Below, one piece after another: positions 11,346-20,580 of a DNA stretch of 64,000 bases. A program made the position numbers and the translations under genes. Location of the stretch: NCBI GenBank assembly GCA_905221605.1, contig CAJNDS010002375.1:160001-224000 (forward strand), written 5' to 3'. The notes beneath the pieces were generated by a model that worked only from the letters and a program-made list of their open reading frames with translations, was not told the origin of the DNA and made no database searches. Every line of letters starts with the position of its first letter. Position 1 is the stretch's first letter. The stretch is from Symbiodinium natans (taxonomy: Eukaryota; Sar; Dinophyceae; Suessiales; Symbiodiniaceae).

Positions 11346-11503
11346 CTAGACCCAGGAGTAACCGAGGAACAAAACGGGTGACCTATTTTTTTGTTTTAAA
11401 TTTTAAAGGGGATATAAGGGAACCGAAACCCTAAACCCCACCCCCTAAACCCTAAACAAACCCTCACACAAAGGAACATAGGGGCCCTTCTCTGGTCCTA
11501 GAC
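11346..11503. mobile_element. Family D dispersed element, copy 1
   Basis: It begins CTAGACCCAGGAGTAACC and ends near CTGGTCCTAGAC, with an internal AAAGGGGATATAAGGGAACC shared with the copies at 44687, 50088 and 54428. CCCTAAA units lie inside. The ends are weakly inverted (TAGACCCAG.. / ..CTGGGTCCTA in better copies). Confidence 0.45.
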
Positions 11504-12075
11504 TCAGAACCCGGAAGGCTGAGTTTGCCCAGTAGCCTGGGGAACTAAGGGTGAACCTGTGGGATTGTAAGGGGGCTATCTGAGCCTGAAAAGGTTAAAG
11601 GTTACCTAAACCCTAAACCCTAAACCCTAAATTCCAAACCCTAAAAAGGCTACCTACTCTACTACTAGGAAGGTGTCCTGACACAGCAAGGGCTGCAAGG
11701 ACGACCTCGGGATCGGCTCGGATGTGGGCCGGTGCCTCCTGCACCAGCGAAGAGCCCCTAAACCCTAAACCAAAAACCCTAAACCCCAAACCAAAAACCC
11801 TAAACCCTAAACCCTAAACCCTAAACCCTAAACCCTAAACCCAACCCTTAACCCAAAACCCATGTTACACCTGCTCATGGTGCACCTTTCTGAGGGCACT
11901 CTCTGAAGTTCATGGTCACGATTGCAATGAACTGAGGTTTCAGTGTGGAGATACCCAATATAGCGGCCTTAATGATTCGAACCGGGTTTTCAGGGTTTAT
12001 TGTAGTATACTTCTAGACGGAGCATAGGGGAAGATGATTGGTACTTTTCCGACCCCTTCTTTACCTACTTTGGGG

Positions 12076-12152
12076 TTTTCACCCTTATACTAGCAGCTCC
12101 TAAATAAGGGTACTTTATAATCCCTATTCAGGACTGCTAGTATCCCGATACC
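12076..12152. mobile_element. Family B miniature element, copy 1
   Basis: CCCTTATACTAGCAG and, further on, CTGCTAGTATCCCG are inverted. The internal parts TAAGGGTACTTTATAATCCC and AGGACTG match the copies at 28205, 50302, 50788 and 58556. Confidence 0.5.
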
Positions 12153-12441
12153 TACTCTACAGTTTGACAATCGCGAAGAAGGAAGTTTATGGGAGCGACG
12201 TCCTTTGGGCTGCAAGCCCAGGCATTCAGTAGGACATTTCGTGGCATGGTGGCACGTGGGCACTTCGTGAACATGAAACGGAATGGTGGAAGCTGCTTCT
12301 GACCTATGATGACTGGCCCAAATTCGGCAGCCAGTATTGGCAATTGTTTTGACAAAAGAAGTAAGCATCAACGATGCTTTCCCCTGCACCGTCCCCCCAA
12401 AGATGCACAAAAGGAATGCACTCTTATGCAAAAGACCGAAA

Positions 12442-12525
12442 CATCAACCTTGCCTTCAACTTGGTGACATGCCCTTCGCGCATCTCGGAGAGCCACTTCG
12501 CTTGCTCCTCTGCAAGTGCTGTGCC
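12442..12525 (-). CDS. Exon-like fragment, helical protein of unknown function
   Basis: Twenty-eight minus-strand codons give a highly helical, charged segment (LAEEQAKWLSEMREGHVTKL). Just after it lies AAG|GTTGAT, a possible GT donor. The composition is protein-like and the opposite frames are not. I do not recognise a family. It may belong to a larger minus-strand gene with the 13093 fragment, but this cannot be shown. Confidence 0.3.
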
Positions 12526-13046
12526 AAAAAAACAACGCCCGACGCCCGTTGTCTGCATGAGAAGTCAGGCCGCGGAAGTCTCGACAGGTAGCAAGACTGG
12601 ATAAAGGTGCTGGCATATTCTACTATGTGCATAAGAATCCCTACATTACCCTTAGTAAGGAAGTCTATTGTTGTTTTTTCGGTGTTTCTAAGCAACTAGT
12701 AGCATTGGGGAGCGTCTCAAGTCAGAAGGGTACGTCCGAGGCTTGGGCCTGAGGAGCTTGGGGGTTCAGCATGTGTGGAGTAGCAAGATGCCAGGCAGCC
12801 CGCGAACCACCAGGAGGCCCCAATCAACCCCTAAGTTGGGATTTTCCACTGCAATCTGTTGGGGAGTGGGCCGCCATATCCAAGAGCCCTTGGCCCTACC
12901 TTATAGACTCCGAGAAGTTCTTGTAAAGACCTCGTCAAGACCTCGTCCTGAGCATCTCCGACTTGAAACCTTGGTGTTGGGAAAGCCCTCTGAACACTTG
13001 ATTCAACCCTGAACCCACATGCCCGTGTCCCTTTCTTCCCTAAACC

Positions 13047-13092
13047 CCAAAACCTAAACCCTAAACCCTAAACCCTAAACCCTAAACCCTAG
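13047..13092. repeat. CCCTAAA telomere-like array
   Basis: About six units of CCCTAAA, the complement of TTTAGGG, immediately beside the exon-like fragment at 13093. Confidence 0.8.
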
Positions 13093-13188
13093 ACCGAAGC
13101 TGAGAGAGAGCCCCTCGGCCCCCGCGTTGGGGTCCTCCGGGCGCTTGACCAGGGTGAACTCCAGGGGCTTCCTCGGAAGCTGCGATAT
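13093..13188 (-). CDS. Exon-like fragment (LEFTLVKRPED..GLSLSF)
   Basis: The minus strand encodes a segment with KPLEFTLVKRPEDPNAGAEG followed by LSLSF. This resembles the start of a PDZ-like fold (a hydrophobic strand, then G-L-S-L-x-F), a motif I have seen in dinoflagellate predicted proteins. It is bordered on its 3' side by a CCCTAAA array. Exon limits are not defined. The call rests on composition and one short pattern. Confidence 0.3.
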
Positions 13189-13256
13189 CTGGCAAAGTTT
13201 GTGTGACTTTTGTGTGGAGATGAAAATGATAATATACGCTTAAACAAATAACTATA

Positions 13257-13412
13257 TAAATATGTGTATATATACATATATATATATATATGTATAGACA
13301 TGTAATCATACCCCATACATGTATACATATATATAATATATACATATATATATATATACATATTATATATGTATGTATCTATGTATGTATATATATATAT
13401 ATATATGTATAT
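13257..13412. repeat. TA-rich microsatellite, partly self-complementary
   Basis: Interrupted (TATACA)n/(TATG)n tract with several perfect TA palindromes; it could extrude hairpins. It is non-coding. Confidence 0.8.
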
Positions 13413-13568
13413 GTGTGTCTGTCCAAGATGCCCGGCCCAGGTGATTTGCATTTTCGACTCTCGCTCTCAGGCCTCTGCACGGGTCAAAATTCTCGAAGCT
13501 GTTGTGTACAAGTGGGCCGAGTAAGACAGGGCAGTGCCGACCGAAGGGATGCTTGAGTACTGCCAGTG

Positions 13569-13631
13569 CCCTAAACCCTAAACCCTAAACCCTAAACCCT
13601 AAACCCTAAACCCTAAACCCTAAACCCTAAG
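13569..13631. repeat. Perfect CCCTAAA array, nine units
   Basis: Nine uninterrupted CCCTAAA units lie 280 bp past the 3' end of the SSRP1/Pob3 gene. Confidence 0.9.
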
Positions 13632-13909
13632 ACCCGAAGCAAGATTGCAGGGTCCACCAAAACCAGGTCCACTCTGCTCGGCGCTGGCCAAAGTTGTGCG
13701 CACCGCTGATGTTGTTAGGCGCTTTCGTCGGGTTGAAGTGTTTTGGGCAAGGTGTCATTGTGGCTGTATTCATCAGCGGCCGTTTGTGTCGAATCACTTC
13801 AGCTGATTCCCCCAAAGGATCGATCTTGGACCCTACACTACAATGTCCTACACATCTACAGCCCCACATCCTCTGAAACGCTAAACACACACTTAAGGCC
13901 GAGACGGTC

Positions 13910-15860
13910 TCAGTCACGGGTGCTGCGAAGCCTCTTCGGGGCCGGGAGGGTGTCGTCGTCCTCGTCGTTGTCACCATCTGCGGACGCGTCGGAGTCATCA
14001 TCGTTAAAATCGTCATCTTCGTCCTCCATAACGGTTGCCTGCGCCGAAGCGCCAACCCGGCGGAAGGCTCTGTCCTGGGTTGCCTGGGGCTTGTTGAAGC
14101 CTCTCCGGACCTCGTCTGCATCGCGGATCTTGTCTTTCACATCGGGTATCTTCTCAAGCAGCTCGAAGATCTTCTTCTGGTCCCTTTTGTCGATTTGCGT
14201 GAACTCCATAGGCTTGCCGTCGTCGCGAAACAGGAACTTAAGGTCAAAGCTGCTCTTACGCATGGGCGTATCACGGAACTGCACCCCGATGACCTCTGCC
14301 CACAATCTCCACGTGATGGGCTTCTTCACGAAGAGAAACTGCCTACAAACCCCCCAAAAAATGAAAGTAGCAAATGTCCCAAGTTCCAAGAGCCAACCTA
14401 GCTTTGCATATAGGGTCCCCATATAAACCCCCCCCCCCCCCAATAAAAAAAAGGAAAGTAGCAAATCTCCCAATAGCCCAACCTAGCTGCTTCTGGTAAA
14501 AGAACAGGAAGCCGCGGTCTGTTACAAACGTACAAGCCACACCCTTCTGCCCATCCGTGCCCTCGTAAGCCATGGGCTGAACCATCTTCGTCCCGCTGAG
14601 CTCCTCAAAAAGGAAATGCTGCTCTCATGGTTTAGGGCTTAAGGTTTAGGGTTTAGGGATACTTGGAGGCTCATGGGTAGGTGTAAGTGGGGTTATAAGT
14701 AGGGTAAGTATAGTTATGACTGGCTAAAATCTTGTTTAGGGCACTTAGAATCCTACTGATAACTACCCAATGAACCTTCAAGTAAGGAAGGCCGCAGTCA
14801 AGATCACCCTTATGTTTTACTAGTCTCAACTTCGCTTCGGGTTCCTTCCTTATTCCTTCCCCCTTTGCAGCTCCTTGATGAGTTGAATGACCACCTCCCA
14901 CTTCGGCGCCTCGTCCTCACCCGAAAGTATGACGCTGTCGCGATTCTTATCGAAGCCACCCTGGCTTCGGGCAGCGTCCCACGCTGCCTGTGGCACAGCC
15001 TCTTCGGCTACGACGCTTTCATTTTGGCTGTCGAAGGTGAAACCAAGCAATCTGTGGAGAATCCTGCCGCACTGTATGGGTGGCGTCACCCCTATGACCA
15101 CCAGCTTTTGGTTGCTGGGCATATCCACAAGGAAAAGCTTTTTGATGCTCTCCCACTTCAGAGCGTAGCTCTGTGACTTCCCACGGAGCTTCAGGCCTTT
15201 TGAAAGAAAGTGCAGGTCATGCTTTCCCCTTGGCGCCACAATCGTGACATTCTGGATTTGCGCCAAGACTTGCCCGTCTGTGGTTTTTGCAAGCCTCAAC
15301 AATTCGTCTCGCCAGCTCTCCGCTGACTCGCCTTCCTCCCCGGACGGCACAATGAATCGGATGCTCTGGAGGAGTTCATCGGGCCGTGAGTGGAGCTCCA
15401 GCACCAACTCTTGCTTGCCCACGGAAGCCACTTGATTGAGCTCTGGGATCTCCACCTCAAGGGCAACTGCCCGATCATTCACGTTGCCCGCCATGAGGCA
15501 AAGTGACTTGTCGTCAACCAGCTCCAGTTCCCCCCAAGACCAACCAGCTGTTGACGGCTTCAGCTCCGCAAGCTGAACTTTGAAGCACTGCTTGAGATGA
15601 TCCTTGATCTTCGGTAGAGCACCCTGGTCCAGATCGGCGAAGCGAACTGAGTCGTTGCCGAAGTGAAGCTTCAGAAGGCCGCAGCCTCCGCCCGAGGGCT
15701 GCCACTGCGCCTTGGTCAGGTCTGAGCCGGCCCACTCGCGCGGCCGCGTGACCGTCCCGGAAACACACTTCCAGCCCAGCCTCTTCTCGTCCAGCCGGAA
15801 GGCCCCGTGTCCAGCCTGGCCCACGCAGCGCACGTTCTGGAAGGTGAGCTCTTTTGCCAT
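13910..15860 (-). CDS. SSRP1: FACT complex subunit SSRP1/Pob3, three exons, 510 aa
   Basis: FACT is the nuclear histone chaperone (Spt16 + SSRP1/Pob3) that opens nucleosomes during transcription and replication. Exons are 15860-14874, 14603-14491 and 14342-13910; together they give 1533 nt (511 codons with stop) in one frame. The start is the ATG before AKELTFQNV, the usual N-terminal strand. Family landmarks follow in order: GWSWGELEL (SSRP1 N-terminal PH-like region), APRGKHDLHF, LRGKSQSY, FLVDMPSNQKLVVIGVTPPI and GFLFF...KKP, then an acidic tail (EDEDDDFNDDDSDASADGD) and a basic end. The alignment across exon 2/3 to the Pob3 middle domain is gap-free. No HMG box follows the acidic tail, so it is Pob3-like rather than animal SSRP1-like. 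Both introns have non-GT donors. Dinoflagellates have few nucleosomes, which makes an intact FACT subunit notable. Confidence 0.88.
14343..14490 (-). other. SSRP1 intron 2, GC-AG, with an internal duplication
   Basis: The intron runs from GCAGCTAGG to TTTGTAG, and GCAG is repeated at both exon borders. Inside, a unit of roughly 45 bp (AGCTAGGTTGG ... TTTGCTACTTTC) is present twice, at 14441-14487 and 14358-14402, separated by a run of about 14 G. The border is fixed by the uninterrupted protein alignment and by frame. Confidence 0.75.
14604..14873 (-). other. SSRP1 intron 1, GA-AG, containing a Family A element
   Basis: Exon 1 ends ..ATCAAG and exon 2 begins GAGCTCAGC. The intron starts GAGCTGCAAAGG and ends CCTTTTTGAG. 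AGGAGCT occurs at both borders. The spliced reading LIKELSGTKM matches the family and keeps frame. The intron holds a Family A element (14660-14785) and CCCTAAA units next to the acceptor. Confidence 0.75.
14660..14785. mobile_element. Family A miniature inverted-repeat element, copy 3 (in SSRP1 intron 1)
   Basis: ACTTGGAGGCTCATGGGTAG and CTACCCAATGAACCTTCAAG form the inverted ends. The core GTTTAGGGCACTTAGAATCC matches copies 2 and 6. Confidence 0.7.
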
Positions 15861-15872
15861 AGCTCTGAAGGG
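15861..15872 (-). promoter_or_regulatory. Possible spliced-leader acceptor upstream of SSRP1 ATG
   Basis: On the minus strand CCCCTTCAG lies 4 bp before the ATG. Dinoflagellate nuclear mRNAs receive a 22-nt spliced leader at an AG of this kind. This is inference from position and the short pyrimidine tract only. Confidence 0.3.
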
Positions 15873-16513
15873 GCTTGGAGTTACTATAAGGTACTTGATA
15901 ATGGACACTGGGTAAGGGTTGAAGCTTTGCCGCGAAGCCGTGAAGTATTTGTGAAGCGTGTCCTCAAAAAGTGCATGAGAGGCAATGTCGGAGACTGGAT
16001 TTCAACATCTAGTGCTGCTGCGGAAGCACAGGAGGCTTGTTTGCACAGGTGCTTATGGCCTAAAGCTTGACGGTTTAGGATTGAGGCGACCTGAAACGAC
16101 AAACGATGCATTCTAGGCTGGGGTGTTGTAAGGTTGAATTCCCCCCCCCCCCACACATCAGGAAGCGAATGAAACGTCGAACCTACAAGCACACCTGGGA
16201 CCTAGAATGGCGTTTCAAAACAAACTTCGCAAGAAATGCAAGAGCCTGCTGAAACGATGTCTATAGATTGCAAGCTCAGCTTTCGTGTGCTGGCTATTAT
16301 AAGGGGTTTAGGGGTTTAGGGATACCGCCACCCAAACACGGGAATCAAAAAACTCCGGGAACTTGGGAACTGCCATTCGAAGTGCAAGCGGCCCCGCGAA
16401 GGGCGGGAGCTCCTCGTCATCGTGGACCTCAACACAACTTGTTTTTGTTTTTTTGAAAGGGTTTAGGGTTTAGGGTTTGGGGGGGGGGGGGGGGGGCTCG
16501 AGGCAGGCACTCG

Positions 16514-16619
16514 CCTAGCTGATGGGACATCGCAGTGCAGGGAACACTCGCGTTGTTCAGGTAGGAAACCGCGGTTCTGCGAAGACAGTGTTGACTCCCC
16601 CTGTCTGTTCCGACCCCTT
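16514..16619. repeat. Family E dispersed repeat, copy 1
   Basis: GCCTAGCTGATGGGACATCG followed by GCAGGGAACACTCGC, GGTTCTGCGAAGAC and CCTGTCTGT recurs in the same order at 61283-61392. The two copies are alignable over about 105 bp by eye. Confidence 0.6.
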
Positions 16620-16910
16620 TCAACCAGTCAGAAGGGATGCCAACGTTTGGGTTTAGGGTTTAGGGTGTCATGGATTCAGGGCTTAGGGGTTCTCGAAGTT
16701 TAAGGCCCATGTTTTCTTTTGTGGGGGGGGGGGGGGGGGAAGAACCTTGAACCCTAAACCCTTTTTACGGCTAGGACTGCTGCACCCTAAACCCTAAACC
16801 CTAAACCCTACTTAGGGTTTCGGGTTTAGGGGAGAACGGGCATCCCGCCTCGCGTACTTCGTAGAGCAGACGCAGCTGGGCCAGATCCACCTCTCCAAGG
16901 CGGGGTGGTG

Positions 16911-16974
16911 TTTAGGGTTTAGGGTTTAGGGTTTAGGGTTTAGGGTTTAGGGTTTAGGGTTTAGGGTTTAGGGC
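16911..16974. repeat. Perfect TTTAGGG array, nine units
   Basis: Nine uninterrupted TTTAGGG units, in the opposite orientation to the array at 13569. Confidence 0.9.
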
Positions 16975-17460
16975 TTACAATTCCGAAACCCAAAACTTAC
17001 TCTTTGGTGCTGGTGGAAGTTTCGACAGTAGTACTGCAAGCAGCTATACGGGGTCTACCTCCAAAAGAATTATGGGGGGGGGGGGGGAATCATGTGCCCC
17101 CCTGTGGAACTAGACAGGGTTTAGGTTTGTGTTTGCCGCCTGCTTGGCAGCCCCACCCCACACTACAAAAGATGCAGTCAACATTTAGGGCTTCAGGGGC
17201 TCGTGCGCTTGAGGTTTCTTAGGATAGGGATTCTTTGGCCAGTTCTCGCAAGTGTGTGCAAAGAGGGAGGCGAGGAACCAAGGGTAATGTTCACTTGTGA
17301 AAGGACATGTGCGGGCGGGTGTGGCAGAAACCGAGGAAAGATGGTCTCCCAGTGACGTCAGGCCACATCTGGCCAATGCTCGTCAGGCAGTGCCCCGAAA
17401 AGGCGAGTATGTTCCAGTGATTCCAGCCGGCAAGATTTCACCAATGGGCTGGAGACACAA

Positions 17461-18120
17461 GGAAAGATGCACGAACAGCATCTTGCCAAGACCTTAATTA
17501 AAATACTCCGCAGCTCACGGCCCACAGGGCTGCAATTAAAATGGTTCGGCTGCTTCAGGCATGCGCAATGCCCTCCACGCTGCGATATCAATTTTGGCAG
17601 GCCTTGCAACACAGGCTCACTCCAGGGCGCATGTCAATCCTCCAGCTCTCGGATGTGTGGTCTCGACCGACGATGGCCCCTCTCTATGCGTCCCTCGAAG
17701 CAACGCATGGCCAAGTTCGACGGGCATCCGATTCAAATCATGGGAACCTGGCACCACCCCCCCACTCCCCCATCGTCGAACAAGAGTTTCCGGTTCATCG
17801 CCTTGAATTACCACAGGCTTCGGCTCCGCAGCAACCCGAAACTGCCAGAATGGATGCAGAATTCGCAGAACACACCTTCCCAGAAGGCAAGAACCGAAAG
17901 AAGGTGAACAACGAAGGCAAGCTTCATTCGGGTACGGCGAAGGAAACGGCACAAGCAGCATCTGAAGCCAAGGCAGCAGTATTTCTCGTTGACTGCAAGT
18001 TGCAAGATTCAAAGTTCTGTTCCTCACCCTGCCTGACATGGAAATTTAAATTTAACAGCATGAAGCAAAAACCGACAACGTTGGAAATTCATGACAGCTC
18101 AAGGCCACTAAATTAATCCT
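17461..18120. other. Stretch with open frames on both strands, gene unresolved
   Basis: Several frames of 120-190 codons overlap on both strands here. None carries a motif I recognise, and the plus- and minus-strand frames shadow each other. The stretch is free of telomere-like repeats, so it may be real exon sequence, but I cannot choose a strand. Confidence 0.3.
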
Positions 18121-19575
18121 GCGCCATCCTTGTCCTTTAAACAACTTCCACCTGCAACAAGGACTGTGGCCAGATATCCTGATACCGTGCCTATTTGGGA
18201 ATGGGGAGGGGGTATCACGTTAGGTGGAGGGGGGACACAAGACTCGAAGCTTTCCAATCTTCGACAAACCCTAAACCCTAAAACCCTAAAGCGTCCCCTG
18301 CCTGTAGCGACTCTGCCACAGCCTGGGGAATATAGCCATGTTTGGGATCTCCCTTTTTCGTTGAGGGGTTTCGGGTTTAGGGTTGAGGGTGCCAACCAAA
18401 AAAAGCAATTAACAGCAACCTGCATGTGCAGATCTCATCTTCTTGGGCCAGCTGTCCCCAAACGAGGCTTTCGTCATTCTTATCTTGTCCGGAGGTGCAG
18501 GGTCCTGTAGCAACTGCCTTCCACGAGCGATGTACTTCGAGCTCCGAGGCCGGTTGCGAATTGAATTGTAAAGTCAAAGACCCTAAACCCTAAACCCTAA
18601 ACCCTAACCCTAAACCCTAAACTCAAAGAACCCCCCCCCAAGGACACAGGCATTTCTTTTTACATGCATGGGCGGACGGCCCTTCGTGGCAACCCCCCCC
18701 CCCCCCCCAAACTGGCCTCTTTCAGTTCTCGGACGCGACCAGGCGGAAGTGACAGTTGGCAAAGCTCCCCGCCGAGCCCGAAGATCTTCCTGACACTGGA
18801 GCGTGCGCAGGCAAGGCTTGGGTTGTTTTTAGGGTTCTGAGGGTTTGGGGTTTCGGCTTTTTTGGCCTGAAGCCTTACGTAGCCCTACACCGTAATTAAG
18901 CCCTAAACTTGAAATGGCGGTTGGGTTCGGGGTTTCTCCAAGGCTTTGGGGTCATAGGGGTTGGTTTTTGCGAGTGGGCTAAGGGCTTCAGGGCCTAGGG
19001 ACTGACGGAACAAGTCCGAGCAATCACAGGGGTCGAAGGTTATTTGTCAAGGCCGTGCGGGCGAGGTAGTTGCGTGCTTAGGGCGCGTTGTCTGGAGCAG
19101 GTTCTCGCATGACTCGCGCAATCTAGCGTGTTTATCATGGAGGTTAATACGCGAGGAGTGGTCCGACGTACAAATCTCGGGATAGAATCTACGGGAGGTT
19201 ACTTCAATGCAATAGTGCACGGCATCCCTCTCCTACATCCTGAGTTTAAGATTCTATCCTTATGGGCTGCTGCAAAGACTACTGAGTGCACTGGTTCTGT
19301 TCCTGGAGCCAGGAAGGTTGAGGGGAGTTTTGCGCAGGAATCTCTGAAAATACGCGTCGATGCGGTTCAGGCGCTTCTGGGTTCGAGTAAGGAGGCCTAG
19401 AGGGTTGAAGGTTTAAGGCATTTGGGTGCATGGGCGTGGAGTGGATCAGGTTAAAACAACACATGTTGGAGCTTTGAGAGCTCAGGAGTATGCAGAAAGG
19501 TTGAAAGGTTTTCTAATGCTTTCAGGGAGCTTGTGCAAACAGGATCGTGACTTCATGACGTCTTCTGCTTCTTCT

Positions 19576-19607
<32 letters not shown>

Positions 19608-20580
19608 TTCTTCTTCTTCTTCTTGCTTGGGGCTCCCTGAGATCTAGGCAAGTCACATGGCTTCAGGATGAATGTCGCCCACTGAGAGACATGAACCCTC
19701 AACCTCTTCTGAACGAAGTCGAATCAAGGCCTCAAACACCTACAACAAGTTTCCCACTTCCCTTAAAACCCCTGTCATCGATGGCGGGCTGTAGGGTTAT
19801 TGTTGATGACCGTTGACCCACCCCCATCCCACACACGCCCGTCCCGGGGCAATTCAAAGCACATCCCTGGAACTGTTCTAAAATGCATCCATCTCGCAGT
19901 AAACCCCGAACCCGCCTCAATCGTGGGCTTGGACCTCCCACTCCCACTTCCAGAGTCTCCCAGAGGCCGCCCGCGGGAAAGTGTTTTGGCAGGGGTTTAG
20001 GGTTTAGGGTTTAGGGTTTAAGTGCAGGGTTACACAGGAAAAAACTCGCAAACCCCCTGAAACCCTTTGCTCCCAAGATCGGCCCAAGCGGCACGTCGAC
20101 GCCCATTCTGCTCAGCCATTGTCGGCTCCAAGATTTCTTCTGTAAGGGTTTAGGGTTTAGGGCTTAGGGCTTAGGGGCTTAGGGGTTTACAGGGCATATG
20201 CAGGCTTCCGTGCTTGGGCTGGTCACCCTTCCAGGCCACAGAGGGGCATGCTGCATGCTCCTAGGGCTTCGGGCTGTAGGCTTCCAGGGTTTGCATACAT
20301 GTAGAATATCATGCATATATAAACAATGTACACATTTACATATGTATGACAACATACGATTTCTATACACATACATATACATATCTACAAAAGAGCTCGG
20401 GTTAAGGGATATGGGCTTTCGGGGGGTTCAGAAGGTCAAACGCCCCTTCGCTCGGATCATTGCAACATGACTGCCAGGCACTTGAACCTCTAAGACCCCA
20501 AGCCCTTTAGCATCCCGGCTTGCGGCGATTTGCCAGGCACAACCTATGCTGCCAAGACCTGCCAGATAGGCACACCAACA
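18121..20580. other. Gene-poor stretch with arrays and a TTC microsatellite
   Basis: It holds CCCTAAA arrays at 18267-18292 and 18582-18625, homopolymer C near 18694, TTTAGGG units at 19995-20020 and 20147-20190, and a TATA/CATA patch at 20295-20390. No gene is recognised; a plus-strand frame at 19128-19400 is open but unrecognised. Confidence 0.4.
19559..19624. repeat. TTC trinucleotide microsatellite
   Basis: About 20 TTC units with a few interruptions. Confidence 0.9.

Larger units (their letters stand above)
11051..12440. other. Gene-poor stretch with arrays and small elements
   Basis: Apart from the Family D and B copies, this holds CCCTAAA arrays near 11600-11645 and 11758-11858 (the latter with CCAAAAACC variants). 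A minus-strand frame at about 12150-12360 is open but carries no motif I recognise. Confidence 0.4.
15873..17460. other. Gene-poor stretch with G/C homopolymers and arrays
   Basis: No gene is recognised. It contains runs of C (16141-16153) and G (16480-16496, 16722-16739, 17076-17089). TTTAGGG stretches lie near 16298, 16458, 16650 and 16810, with the long array at 16911. Confidence 0.5.

Noticed and set aside
13569-13631. CRISPR-like array
   Set aside because: The 7-bp units are tandem telomere-type repeats without spacers, and the window is clearly nuclear eukaryotic DNA.
15861-15908. Upstream extension of SSRP1 before MAKEL
   Set aside because: The extension has no family counterpart and overlaps a likely spliced-leader acceptor; the ATG at 15860 gives the usual N-terminus.
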